Positions 7,836 through 16,315 of a DNA stretch of 17,233 bases are shown in pieces. Position 1 is the first letter of the stretch, and the number at the start of each line of letters is the position of its first letter. A model generated the notes under the pieces. It had not been told where the DNA came from, did no database searches, and was given only the letters and a program-made list of their open reading frames with translations. The stretch comes from JBLIOB01 sp047639575. GTDB taxonomy: Bacteria; Bacteroidota; Bacteroidia; Flavobacteriales_D; Parvicellaceae. The stretch covers positions 1 to 17,233 of the forward strand of contig JBLIOB010000070.1 of assembly GCA_047639575.1 (NCBI GenBank), read 5' to 3'. Made by a program: the position numbers and the translations under genes.

Positions 7836-8201
7836 ATGCAATTGAGATTTATAATAGCTGCAATTACAGTCATATCACTGTATGGTTGTAAAAAAGATAT
7901 ACCAGAATTTTTATGCTCTTGCCAAGAATTAACGAATCATACCTGTTTCCAATACAAGCAAACAATCGCTACGGACCCTTGGGGAAATCAGGGCCTCCAT
8001 ACAGACACGTTAATTTTTAATCTGACTCAGTATTTCAATCAAAAGGGTGTAGCCTTGATCAGCCCAACCCTCGAGCAAGCAAACAACGGAAACTGTTTAA
8101 CTCCTAATTTTGAATGTGAAACGGGTTGGGTCTATTGCGTAAATGCAATTGACAGTTCTCTTAACACCATGATTCTTAATGGTTTTTTACCCAATAATTA
8201 A
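7836..8201 (+). CDS. Small cysteine-rich lipoprotein (121 aa)
   Basis: The N-terminus MQLRFIIAAITVISLYGC is a short signal peptide ending in a lipobox (LYGC), so Cys18 should be lipidated after signal peptidase II cleavage. The mature protein begins CKKD, which resembles the basic/acidic starts of many Bacteroidota lipoproteins. It carries six more cysteines: Cys27, Cys29 and Cys37 near the N-terminus, then Cys87, Cys94 and Cys101 spaced exactly seven residues apart. These suggest up to three disulfides, but could also bind a metal. I do not recognise a family. It lies 86 bases after the SpoIIE-sensor gene on the same strand, so co-transcription is possible; no clear promoter is seen in between. 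Its stop is 20 bases from the stop of the convergent adhesin operon. Confidence 0.8.
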   Translation: MQLRFIIAAITVISLYGCKKDIPEFLCSCQELTNHTCFQYKQTIATDPWGNQGLHTDTLIFNLTQYFNQKGVALISPTLEQANNGNCLTPNFECETGWVYCVNAIDSSLNTMILNGFLPNN

Positions 8202-8221
8202 TCAAGGAAACTACCTGTCTT

Positions 8222-11200
8222 TTAGTGTTTAATTACCTTTTTAGTTACTTGATAATCTTTACCCGTAATGGTAAGCAGGTAAGTTCCTGATTCATACTTT
8301 TCAAGATCAATAACGGCAGATTGTCCACCGTTGAGTTCTCGTTTTAGTATGAGTTTTCCAAGTAAATCTCTTACCTCAATCTTCTCATTATTAAACGCAT
8401 TCATTACCTGAACATGAATCAAGTTTTCTGTCGGATTTGGATAAATAAACACTTCTACATTCAAATCTTCAATTGCCCCCGGTCCGACTCCTGTAATTTC
8501 ACTTTTTCTGTTAGATCTTGACGAATTAAAATCTCCAATTGCCTTTGTAGCAGAACAATTCCCTGGAGATTTAGCAAATACCTGATACGATAATCCAACA
8601 GTATCTACTGGTAATGCGGTACTATATTCGGTAGTTGAACTTGCAACAGAGTCAATCGTGACCCATCCAGTTGCAGTAGTATATCTGTCAATAAAATATT
8701 GAGTAAAAGTAAACCCTAAATAATGATTCCATTTCAACTTAATCTCACCAGGTGCCGGACTTGGATAAATTGATAAGTGGATGGTTTTATGATGATTCAC
8801 ATCACTTAATTCAGATTTAGATCCACAAGAATCAACCGTCTGTAATTTATAATTCCACCAAATTGCTTCCGAATTCGCAACTGTGTCAACAAAGAAACTT
8901 AATGAATCAATTGGAACTGAACCGACTTTAAGATATGTGTCTTGTCCAAAAAGTGCTTTTCTATAAACGTTGTAATGACTAATACCATTTCCGACTAGCT
9001 CTTCCCAAACAATAATATTTTGATTATCTGATGAATCTACGGTAACCAAACATATTTCAGTCGGCAAAGGTCGCACAGAAGCTAAGTTTACAATATGACC
9101 ACTAGAACAAGTACCGTCTGAAAGTAATAGCACGTGAGACCCTGCATTGGTATTGACTAAGTCTTCTACAATATTTCCACCATCCCAATCATAAGTAATG
9201 GAACCAGTGCTGTACCCTGTGACATAAATTGCCCCATTTCCGTTTCCGCAATCTTCTTTAACAATTGAATCAAATACAACAGTCGGTGCGCCAACTTCGT
9301 TTAAATACATTGAGTCTGATGCAGTACATCCATTTCCGTCAAGGATATCCACAACATACATTCCTAATCCTATTCCAACTTCCGAAGCAGCAGTTCCGCC
9401 TGAACTCCACAAATACGTATAAGAACCTGAACCTCCAGTAGGGCCAGAGAAAATTCCGCCATTTGAAAAACCACAAGATGGTTCAACAAAAACAAACGAA
9501 TTTTTTATTGGTGCGGGTTGCGGGACAAAAACAGAATCTAAAGCTTTACAACCATTCAAGTCAGTTACTTCTACCACGTGATATCCTCCAACTACATTGA
9601 CAATGTCATCTGTTGAATATCCATTCGTCCATTGAATATCAAGTGGACCAATACCTGCCATGGTCGTATTAATACTTGCATCCGAAGACCCAAAACAAGA
9701 AGGAGCTATTATTCCGTCAATTACGATGGATGGCCCAGTTGGGTTGTCAACTAGCGCAACTCCTTCAGCTTTACAACCAACCGTACTTCCCAAGTCATCT
9801 ACAACCACCGCGTTATATCCAGCCGCAATAGAGTCGGCAGTAATTGTTAAATCTCCATTTGACCATATGTACGAATAGGGCCCTACTCCGCCATTACCTA
9901 CCACTGCTGAAACGGTGCCGTTTATTGAATCGCAATCTGGCGCTACGTCTAAAGAGATGGTTATTTGGAGCACCGAATCCGAAACCAATGATGTGCCTGA
10001 CACATTTCCAATTGGACAATTTAAATCCTGAACATTAACAATAACATAGGTTCCAGGACTATTAGGATGGAGAAAATAAGTCGCTGTGGAAACTCCATTT
10101 ACAGTAAGTGTATCAATTCCATTTGAGTAATCAATTCCGAATGGCATTGCGCCAGTAAGTGCAACTTGCAAAGAATCCAAATACGTTCCATCACCACAAC
10201 CTAAAATATTGTTCGAAATCACCGCACTTGGTAATGTGTAAAGCACCTGTAACTCAAATGCTCCAGCATCAGCTAGGCCTAACCTTGGATAACCAATTTC
10301 ATCAAACGTAGGAGCAGATCCTCCCCTATCTATTGCTGGACTTAAACAATCTGGTTCATGAGTAGACACCCAAGGAGACCCAGTGTATCCCAACGGTTTC
10401 ATTCTTGCATCTACTGGAAACGTAAGCGTACCAGTTGTATCGCTGGCTTGCCAAGTAATAGCAGCCCCAGTTGTAACTCCATCACCAATTACATTAAACC
10501 CTAAAGAGACAGTCCCTCCTACACTTGCAACGTCACCCACATCATTTGCGGCAATTACATTACCTAATAATTCGAATGTCCCACTGTTTGGAACAATTGC
10601 TCCACCGCTAACAGCAAAATTCCCTAAAACAGTACTTCTCGATAAATGAATCCAACCTCCATCTAATTGAGTGATTGCTGTTCCGGTTGCGGCATAATTT
10701 TTTGATAATGTTGTAGAAGTAATTTTAATATTCGAACTATCGGAAAAAATTCCAGCACCTGCTGCTGCGCTAGTGTCAGCCTCAAACGTACAGTTCAATA
10801 CAATTGATGTATCACCAGCAATCCGACCCTTTATAAACACATCTCCACCATTATTTAATGATGCATTATGGTGCAAGTAACTGTTGCTTATTTCCAATCT
10901 TCCAGAATCAGCAAAAACACTAGCTCCATCCCCAGTTCTATTGTTATTAAAAATACAGCTGTCAATAATTTTAACAGAACCCCCTTTTAATAGTATGGCT
11001 CCTCCTAATCCTGCAGCAAGGTCCGATCTATTATTGCTGAAATTTGATTTTGTAATATTTACCGTTGCTCCAGTCGATGCGTCCGCAACAACCGCCCCTC
11101 CATTCGTAATGGCCGCATTATTGTCGAAGCTGCAATTGCTAATTACTAAGTTTCCAGAACCAGTAACTATGCCAATTGCTCCTGCCCTGGAAAGAGAAGT

Positions 11201-11767
11201 ATTGTCATTAAAAATTGTCGAGTCTATCGTAATATTAGATGCTCCAAAGGCAGAGTAAATTGCTCCACCATCACCTGCTGCATTATTTAAAAATTGACAA
11301 TTGTTAATATCCAAAGGAGCTGTCGTATATATGCACCCTCCACTAATTCCCGCATGATTATCATGAAGAACTACATTGTCCAGCGTTAATGATCCTCCGC
11401 TTACATTAAACACTCCACCATTTCCTGCAGATTCATCGCAAAATAATATTTCAATGTCTTGAAATTTAACTGCGCTTGAAATCGTTGCTAATCGTGAATT
11501 GTTCGATGTAGTCAAAAAAGTCCCACCATGCCCAATAATTGTAAGCGCATTGCTAATAACCATTTCGCCTAACAAATGGGTATAAATTGTATCAGTTGAA
11601 ATATTAAAAAGTATAGTATCACCGAAAAAGGCTCCTAATACTTCCGCCCTAAAGGTTCCTGGTGTCGTGCCATCATCTACACCGCCATTTGTAACCGTAT
11701 GGGTTAGACCAAACGCAGAAAAAGCGGTCATAAAGACCGCTATTCCTAATACTAATATTTTCTTCAT
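8222..11767 (-). CDS. T9SS-exported beta-helix / SprB-like surface protein (protein A of operon)
   Basis: An 1181-residue secreted protein, last gene of the three-gene operon. A signal peptide (MKKILVLGIAVFMTAFSAFG) leads to a start typical of CSLREA/beta-helix proteins (GTFRAEVLGAFFGDTILF). A right-handed beta-helix of Pmp-like repeats follows (about 60-450: NNCQFLNNAAGDGGAIY, NCSFDNNAAITNGGAVV). A choice-of-anchor-Q-like segment spans about 455-510 (SPAIDRGG... GYPRLGLADAGAFE). Five Ig/SprB-like domains follow at about 512-900, each with two cysteines (YIWSNGDLT, DLNGC). The shared module (ICLVTVD to DFNSSRSNR, about 905-1087) comes next, then a T9SS type A sorting domain (FIYPNPTENL... GTYLLTITGK... 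KKVIKH). It is most likely a cell-surface or released adhesin; the ligand is unknown. The ATG at 11767 is only two bases after the stop of gene B, so it is probably translated by coupling. Confidence 0.92.
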   Translation of the reverse strand: MKKILVLGIAVFMTAFSAFGLTHTVTNGGVDDGTTPGTFRAEVLGAFFGDTILFNISTDTIYTHLLGEMVISNALTIIGHGGTFLTTSNNSRLATISSAVKFQDIEILFCDESAGNGGVFNVSGGSLTLDNVVLHDNHAGISGGCIYTTAPLDINNCQFLNNAAGDGGAIYSAFGASNITIDSTIFNDNTSLSRAGAIGIVTGSGNLVISNCSFDNNAAITNGGAVVADASTGATVNITKSNFSNNRSDLAAGLGGAILLKGGSVKIIDSCIFNNNRTGDGASVFADSGRLEISNSYLHHNASLNNGGDVFIKGRIAGDTSIVLNCTFEADTSAAAGAGIFSDSSNIKITSTTLSKNYAATGTAITQLDGGWIHLSRSTVLGNFAVSGGAIVPNSGTFELLGNVIAANDVGDVASVGGTVSLGFNVIGDGVTTGAAITWQASDTTGTLTFPVDARMKPLGYTGSPWVSTHEPDCLSPAIDRGGSAPTFDEIGYPRLGLADAGAFELQVLYTLPSAVISNNILGCGDGTYLDSLQVALTGAMPFGIDYSNGIDTLTVNGVSTATYFLHPNSPGTYVIVNVQDLNCPIGNVSGTSLVSDSVLQITISLDVAPDCDSINGTVSAVVGNGGVGPYSYIWSNGDLTITADSIAAGYNAVVVDDLGSTVGCKAEGVALVDNPTGPSIVIDGIIAPSCFGSSDASINTTMAGIGPLDIQWTNGYSTDDIVNVVGGYHVVEVTDLNGCKALDSVFVPQPAPIKNSFVFVEPSCGFSNGGIFSGPTGGSGSYTYLWSSGGTAASEVGIGLGMYVVDILDGNGCTASDSMYLNEVGAPTVVFDSIVKEDCGNGNGAIYVTGYSTGSITYDWDGGNIVEDLVNTNAGSHVLLLSDGTCSSGHIVNLASVRPLPTEICLVTVDSSDNQNIIVWEELVGNGISHYNVYRKALFGQDTYLKVGSVPIDSLSFFVDTVANSEAIWWNYKLQTVDSCGSKSELSDVNHHKTIHLSIYPSPAPGEIKLKWNHYLGFTFTQYFIDRYTTATGWVTIDSVASSTTEYSTALPVDTVGLSYQVFAKSPGNCSATKAIGDFNSSRSNRKSEITGVGPGAIEDLNVEVFIYPNPTENLIHVQVMNAFNNEKIEVRDLLGKLILKRELNGGQSAVIDLEKYESGTYLLTITGKDYQVTKKVIKH

Positions 11768-11769
11768 TC

Positions 11770-12672
11770 TTATTTTTTAATAAACTGCTGATGAAAGTTA
11801 CCATTAGTTGAATTAATTACAACTACATAAGTATCAGCCGCTAGTTCACGTAAATCAACTTCGATATGAAAATCTCCATTGTTCAAGTCAAGATCTAGCT
11901 TCTTGATTAATTTACCTTGCGTATTATAAATTACAATTTCTTGTATTTGTCCAAATTGTTGAGAGCCTTTCAAGTTAAGAATATCATCAACTGGATTCGG
12001 ATACAATTCATTAATTACAAATGCTGTTTCTTCAACATTAACAGGAGCAGAAATTGTTGCCGTTCTGTTTGATCTTGAAGAATTAAAATCTCCAATTGCT
12101 TTTTGAGTTGAGCATACACCAGAAAATGTAGTCATTAGCTTATACTGCATACTTGGTGTTCCGGGCATGTCGTTATCGTCCCAACTTACTGAACTCCACC
12201 CAGCAGAAAAAACCATTTCCCATGTATCATTCAATAATGTGTCTCTCATGCACTCGTAGGTCCCTACTGACTGACCTTCATAATGACTCCAGGTACAAGT
12301 TATTCCTCCAATACCGTTATCCATAACCCGAAGGTGCATTGTAGAATGAGGTGCGCTTAGCGCTGACTCCGCACCAGTAAAATCAACAGCACTTAAATAA
12401 TAAGTTACTGAGTCAACATCTGGATCATTTACAAAATCACTATATACACTAGAAGAATCAAAATCTCGAAGTCCCATCAATGACGTTCCAGTTGCAGTTT
12501 GCATGTAAATATTGTAGTAATCAATGTCCACTGAAATCGTGTCGTTTTCCCAAACTACTTGATGATATGTATATGTAGGGTCTACCGTTACCAAACAAAT
12601 GTCTGGGGTGGCAGGCTGTGCAATAGATACAATTGCTAAAAGGACTAGTAAAGATGTTAGTAAGGTTCTCAT
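11770..12672 (-). CDS. Minimal T9SS-exported protein: shared Fn3-like module plus sorting domain (protein B)
   Basis: A complete 300-residue gene, not a remnant: ATG start, intact frame, signal peptide MRTLLTSLLVLLAIVSIAQ. The mature protein begins almost directly with DICLVTVD and runs through two Fn3-like segments to DFNSSRSNR at about residues 195-203. It ends with a T9SS type A sorting domain (ELYPNPVDDILNLKG... IVIYNTQGKLIKKLDL... DTYVVVINST... QQFIKK). It thus equals the C-terminal cassette of its two big neighbours without their adhesive body. The cysteines differ: the DCG cysteine of A and C is replaced (SAVDFTGAES), while two new ones appear in ITCTW and YECMRD. Four bases separate it from gene C upstream and two from gene A downstream. 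It may act as a partner, cap or competitor of the large proteins; this is inference. No known function. Confidence 0.9.
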   Translation of the reverse strand: MRTLLTSLLVLLAIVSIAQPATPDICLVTVDPTYTYHQVVWENDTISVDIDYYNIYMQTATGTSLMGLRDFDSSSVYSDFVNDPDVDSVTYYLSAVDFTGAESALSAPHSTMHLRVMDNGIGGITCTWSHYEGQSVGTYECMRDTLLNDTWEMVFSAGWSSVSWDDNDMPGTPSMQYKLMTTFSGVCSTQKAIGDFNSSRSNRTATISAPVNVEETAFVINELYPNPVDDILNLKGSQQFGQIQEIVIYNTQGKLIKKLDLDLNNGDFHIEVDLRELAADTYVVVINSTNGNFHQQFIKK

Positions 12673-12676
12673 GTGG

Positions 12677-15600
12677 CTAGTTGTTAATTATTAATTTTTG
12701 GGTCATTACGCTAGATTCACTTTTCAATGTCAACGTATAAAGACCTGAATTTAAGGATTTTAATTGAACTGTCTGCAGCATTATGCCGTTTCCGACAAGC
12801 GCTTTTTCATAAACTAGTTTCCCTGCAACGTCAAATATTTGCATTACAGCGTTTTCAGAATTAATGAAATTCATTTCCACGTTAAACGTTCCGTTGTTCG
12901 GGTTTGGATAAATTTTAAGATGGCTAATGTTAGTATTCAGATCGTTCAACGCACCAGGCGCAGCAAGCGTTCCAACTGCAGAAGCACGATTCGATCTCGA
13001 AGAGTTAAAATCAGTGTTCGCTTTAGTTGCAGAACATATTGCTGGTGGATCAATTTGAATCATATAACCTACATAAGACGCTCCAACTGGTGAAGTAACG
13101 TCTGTGTAAGACGTATTTAAACTCGAAATAGATGCAATGTTATTCCATCCGTCAACATCTGTGAACCTCCAAACATGATAAGTAGGATAAGAGAACCCTT
13201 CATAATGGTCCCAAATTAGATTAACAACTCCACCTACACCAAGGTTTGAAGTAAGGTGAATTGTTTTATGAATTGCTGATAAATTAGATTCAATTCCACA
13301 ATCGTTCACAACAGATACTTTATATCTCCAAGATTGAATAAATGGATCAGCAACTGGATCTGTATAGAAAGATGTTGAATCGGCATCCACTGTTCCAACT
13401 AGGTAGTAAAGACCACTTAAAGAACTCTCTCTATAAATGTTGTAATTCATGATTCCTACACTATCGGCTTTTTCCCAAACCACTTGATTGGTATTTGTCA
13501 GCGTATCGACAGTTACCATACATATTTGGTTATCAGCCGGTGGATCAACATCGATGCTTACGACTAGATTCGCCTCACAACTATTTTGATCTGACACAAC
13601 TAATGTATATTCCCCAACACCTACGCCAACTAATCCAGGAGTAGTGGCTCCATTTGACCAATTGAAATTGTATGGGGCTGCGCCACCAAATACAGCTATT
13701 CCAATATTGCTTCCGGCTCCACCGCAATCTAAATCAGATATAGAGTCTAAAAATACTTTTGGTCCTTGAATGTCATCAATTATAATTTCATCGGTTAATA
13801 GACATCCATTTCCATCAATAACATTGACTTCATAAATTCCGGGGGTCAATCCAGTAATGGTCGATGAGCCTGAACCTGTGTTCCAAACAAATGTGTACGG
13901 ACCAGTTGAACCGGCAACAAATACTGTAGCAAAGCCATTATTAAGTCCACAATCTGAGTTCTTTTTAGCAAAAGAGATTGAAGAAGATCCTGGTTCGCTT
14001 ACTGTGATTGATTCAGTTGCAACGCATCCATTAGCGTCCGTAACAGACACTTCGTATGGCCCAGCCACAAGCAGGTTAACATCTTCAGTTAATTTTCCAT
14101 TGGACCAAACGTAAGTGAATGGTGCATCACCTCCTATAAGATTAATATCTATCGCTCCATCTTCACCGCCTGCACAGGAAACATCTAGAATTGCGGATAC
14201 AACAATAGTGGCTGCCTCAGCATCACTAATAGTTGCAATATCAAAACTTGTGCAACCAATAGCATCGGTTACATTAATTTGATAGATTCCCGAAGTAAGA
14301 CTGTCAGCAATAATCGTGGTATCTCCACTTGTCCATGAAAAACTGAATGGAGCTGTCCCGCCAGCAACTGAAGCAAGCGCCAAACCATCATTATTCCCAC
14401 AAGTAGAATTAATTGCATTAGCAGTAACTATAATTCTCGTATCCGGAACTTCAACTAGTACTGTATCCGAACCAAAAGAACCGCACATGTCTCTTCCTGT
14501 AATCACAACATTGTAACTTCCAGGTTCGTTAAAAGTGTGTTGTACCGAAATCAACATCCCTTCCGAACTTGAAATCCCAGTTCCATCTCCAAAATCCCAG
14601 GTGTAATACTTTGCTCCAACTGGATAAAAAGTCATTGGAGAGCCAATACAAATCGGTGCATTTAAATCATAAATAAAGTCTGGCTCCACATCGTTTGAAC
14701 CATTAAAATTAACGGAGAGTGAATCTAGAATATCAAATCCACAACTATTTGTTGTTTTCACAGCGAAATTGTGAATTCCTGATGTCGTAAATGCATGTTT
14801 CATTACATCGAATGTCATCCCTGACCAAAAGTCAAATGATTGAAAACTTTCAGCGACAAATCCAGCGCCATAATCAATTTGAAATGTATTCCCTCCAGCC
14901 GGAGATCTAATAATTATCACGGTATCTCCTGCACAACCTTTCTCAGGCAAAACCATTATAAAGTTTTGAGCTCCAAACCCATACGAGTTACTTACAACAA
15001 CTTGCTGCACAATAACTGAGTCTGTTTCGCAGGCGTTCGTTGCAGTGAGTTCAACATTATAAGTTCCTAAGGCCGAATACTCATGAGTGGCATCAACACC
15101 TTCTTCAACTGTACCATCGCCAAAGTCCCATGAAAAAGTAGTGTTCTCACGATCATCTGAATCTCCTTGAACAAATATCGACCCACCAAAACAAACCGAA
15201 TCAGGTCCTACAGAAGAAAGTTCTCCGAACGGTAAACCAGCAACCGCATATAATGTATCTACGAACTGATTCGCATTGCCACAACCGTTAACAACGTCTA
15301 AAACAATCTCGTAAGTACCCGGAACTAAATAAGTGTGATAAAAAGTAGCTGCGGGGTTTGAATCAACCGTTCCATCCCCGAAATCAACGGTTATAGAACT
15401 TGCGTCTGAAAAGTGATACATTTGCACTAAGGCGCTAGGACATGCGGTATCTCCTGCTTGAAAGTAAAATTCTGCGATCGGACTTTGGCTATATGAAGTG
15501 GAAACTAAAACCGTATCGATCATTGTAGTATCTAGTCCACATCCATTTATAACAGTAATTGAAGCGTAATAAGTACCCGCTCCTCCATAATGATGAGTCA

Positions 15601-16294
15601 TACCAGCATCAAATGTATTATTGGAACTTGACGCATAGGAGTCCCCGTCTCCATAATCGATAAAGTATTCCATGTACCAATTCGTTCGGAAAATAGCGGC
15701 ATCCCCAACACACAAAGTGTCATTCTCTGAATAAAAATACCCATAATCCATAGGTGTTGAATTCGTCACTCCAACGTTAATTGTATTTTGATAAGTTCCG
15801 CACCCAGCGGTAGAAAAATCCAAATCAAGAGTAACCGTATATACACCGGTTGAAGAGTATTCATACCAGAAATAAGCGTCCGTTTGCTGATTTCCATCCC
15901 CAGAATCCCATAAATACGAATCTGCGAACACGTTTGCCTCCAGCCTAATCTTATCACCAGGACATGCCATCACATTATTCAAAATTGGAAACCCGCTTAC
16001 GTTCACCGTCCTGTTCAATGCTTCTGCAACCGCTCCACCAGACCATCCAGTAGCCGTAACTTCAAAATTACCTCCATTAGCAAAAGTGTGATTGACCGTT
16101 GGGGACATAGACGAAACAGTGGGCGTTCCATCATTAAAGTCCCATATCAAACTATCTAATCCACTTGAGAAATTTGAAAAGGCACCTAGGTATGGAGCGC
16201 AGCCCCCTGGAGGTTCAACAAAAGATACAGTTTGTGCCGAAGCGAATTGGAAGCAAAAAACAATTGCAAAAATAGTAAGTAAAACTCTTTTCAT
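12677..16294 (-). CDS. Large T9SS-exported PKD / SprB-repeat adhesin-like protein (protein C, first gene of operon)
   Basis: A 1205-residue secreted protein. The ATG at 16294 gives a clean signal peptide (MKRVLLTIFAIVFCFQFASAQ); an upstream in-frame TTG at 16318 overlaps the promoter and is rejected. Seven PKD-like domains of 80-90 residues follow, centred on WDFNDGT (about 52), WDSGDGN (132), IDYGDGD (212), VDFGDGT (303), WDFGDGT (390), the degenerate IDYGAGF (473) and WDFGDGT (567). Four SprB-like repeats span about 618-918 (FSWTSGD, YVWSNGK, FVWNTGS, FNWSNGA, each with a closing TD..GC or similar). The shared module runs from ICMVTVD to DFNSSRSNR (about 923-1103). A T9SS type A sorting domain ends the protein (IYPNPNNGTF... 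QKLIINN). All PKD/SprB units after the first carry exactly two cysteines. SprB repeats are known from the Flavobacterium gliding adhesin, so a surface adhesion role is likely; the exact ligand is unknown. Confidence 0.93.
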   Translation of the reverse strand: MKRVLLTIFAIVFCFQFASAQTVSFVEPPGGCAPYLGAFSNFSSGLDSLIWDFNDGTPTVSSMSPTVNHTFANGGNFEVTATGWSGGAVAEALNRTVNVSGFPILNNVMACPGDKIRLEANVFADSYLWDSGDGNQQTDAYFWYEYSSTGVYTVTLDLDFSTAGCGTYQNTINVGVTNSTPMDYGYFYSENDTLCVGDAAIFRTNWYMEYFIDYGDGDSYASSSNNTFDAGMTHHYGGAGTYYASITVINGCGLDTTMIDTVLVSTSYSQSPIAEFYFQAGDTACPSALVQMYHFSDASSITVDFGDGTVDSNPAATFYHTYLVPGTYEIVLDVVNGCGNANQFVDTLYAVAGLPFGELSSVGPDSVCFGGSIFVQGDSDDRENTTFSWDFGDGTVEEGVDATHEYSALGTYNVELTATNACETDSVIVQQVVVSNSYGFGAQNFIMVLPEKGCAGDTVIIIRSPAGGNTFQIDYGAGFVAESFQSFDFWSGMTFDVMKHAFTTSGIHNFAVKTTNSCGFDILDSLSVNFNGSNDVEPDFIYDLNAPICIGSPMTFYPVGAKYYTWDFGDGTGISSSEGMLISVQHTFNEPGSYNVVITGRDMCGSFGSDTVLVEVPDTRIIVTANAINSTCGNNDGLALASVAGGTAPFSFSWTSGDTTIIADSLTSGIYQINVTDAIGCTSFDIATISDAEAATIVVSAILDVSCAGGEDGAIDINLIGGDAPFTYVWSNGKLTEDVNLLVAGPYEVSVTDANGCVATESITVSEPGSSSISFAKKNSDCGLNNGFATVFVAGSTGPYTFVWNTGSGSSTITGLTPGIYEVNVIDGNGCLLTDEIIIDDIQGPKVFLDSISDLDCGGAGSNIGIAVFGGAAPYNFNWSNGATTPGLVGVGVGEYTLVVSDQNSCEANLVVSIDVDPPADNQICMVTVDTLTNTNQVVWEKADSVGIMNYNIYRESSLSGLYYLVGTVDADSTSFYTDPVADPFIQSWRYKVSVVNDCGIESNLSAIHKTIHLTSNLGVGGVVNLIWDHYEGFSYPTYHVWRFTDVDGWNNIASISSLNTSYTDVTSPVGASYVGYMIQIDPPAICSATKANTDFNSSRSNRASAVGTLAAPGALNDLNTNISHLKIYPNPNNGTFNVEMNFINSENAVMQIFDVAGKLVYEKALVGNGIMLQTVQLKSLNSGLYTLTLKSESSVMTQKLIINN

Positions 16295-16315
16295 TTGGTT
16301 TTTTTTAGTCGAGTC

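Noticed and set aside
8169..8190. ACCAT/ATGGT hairpin with a T-run at the end of the lipoprotein gene
   Set aside because: The stem is only five pairs and lies inside the coding sequence; the T-run encodes part of the C-terminus.
10884..11258. 124-codon plus-strand open frame inside the beta-helix region
   Set aside because: It is antisense to clearly coding beta-helix repeats, has low-complexity P/A/L-rich composition and no promoter; it is a shadow of the real gene.
8507..13012. Possible recent tandem duplication or recombination repeat among the three adhesin genes
   Set aside because: Similarity is at protein level; the DNA of the shared modules has diverged (synonymous changes in most motif codons), so it is not a DNA repeat.
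13857..14516. Two plus-strand open frames (85 and 66 codons) opposite the SprB-like repeats
   Set aside because: They mirror the repeated codons of protein C and show no start signals or recognisable protein features.
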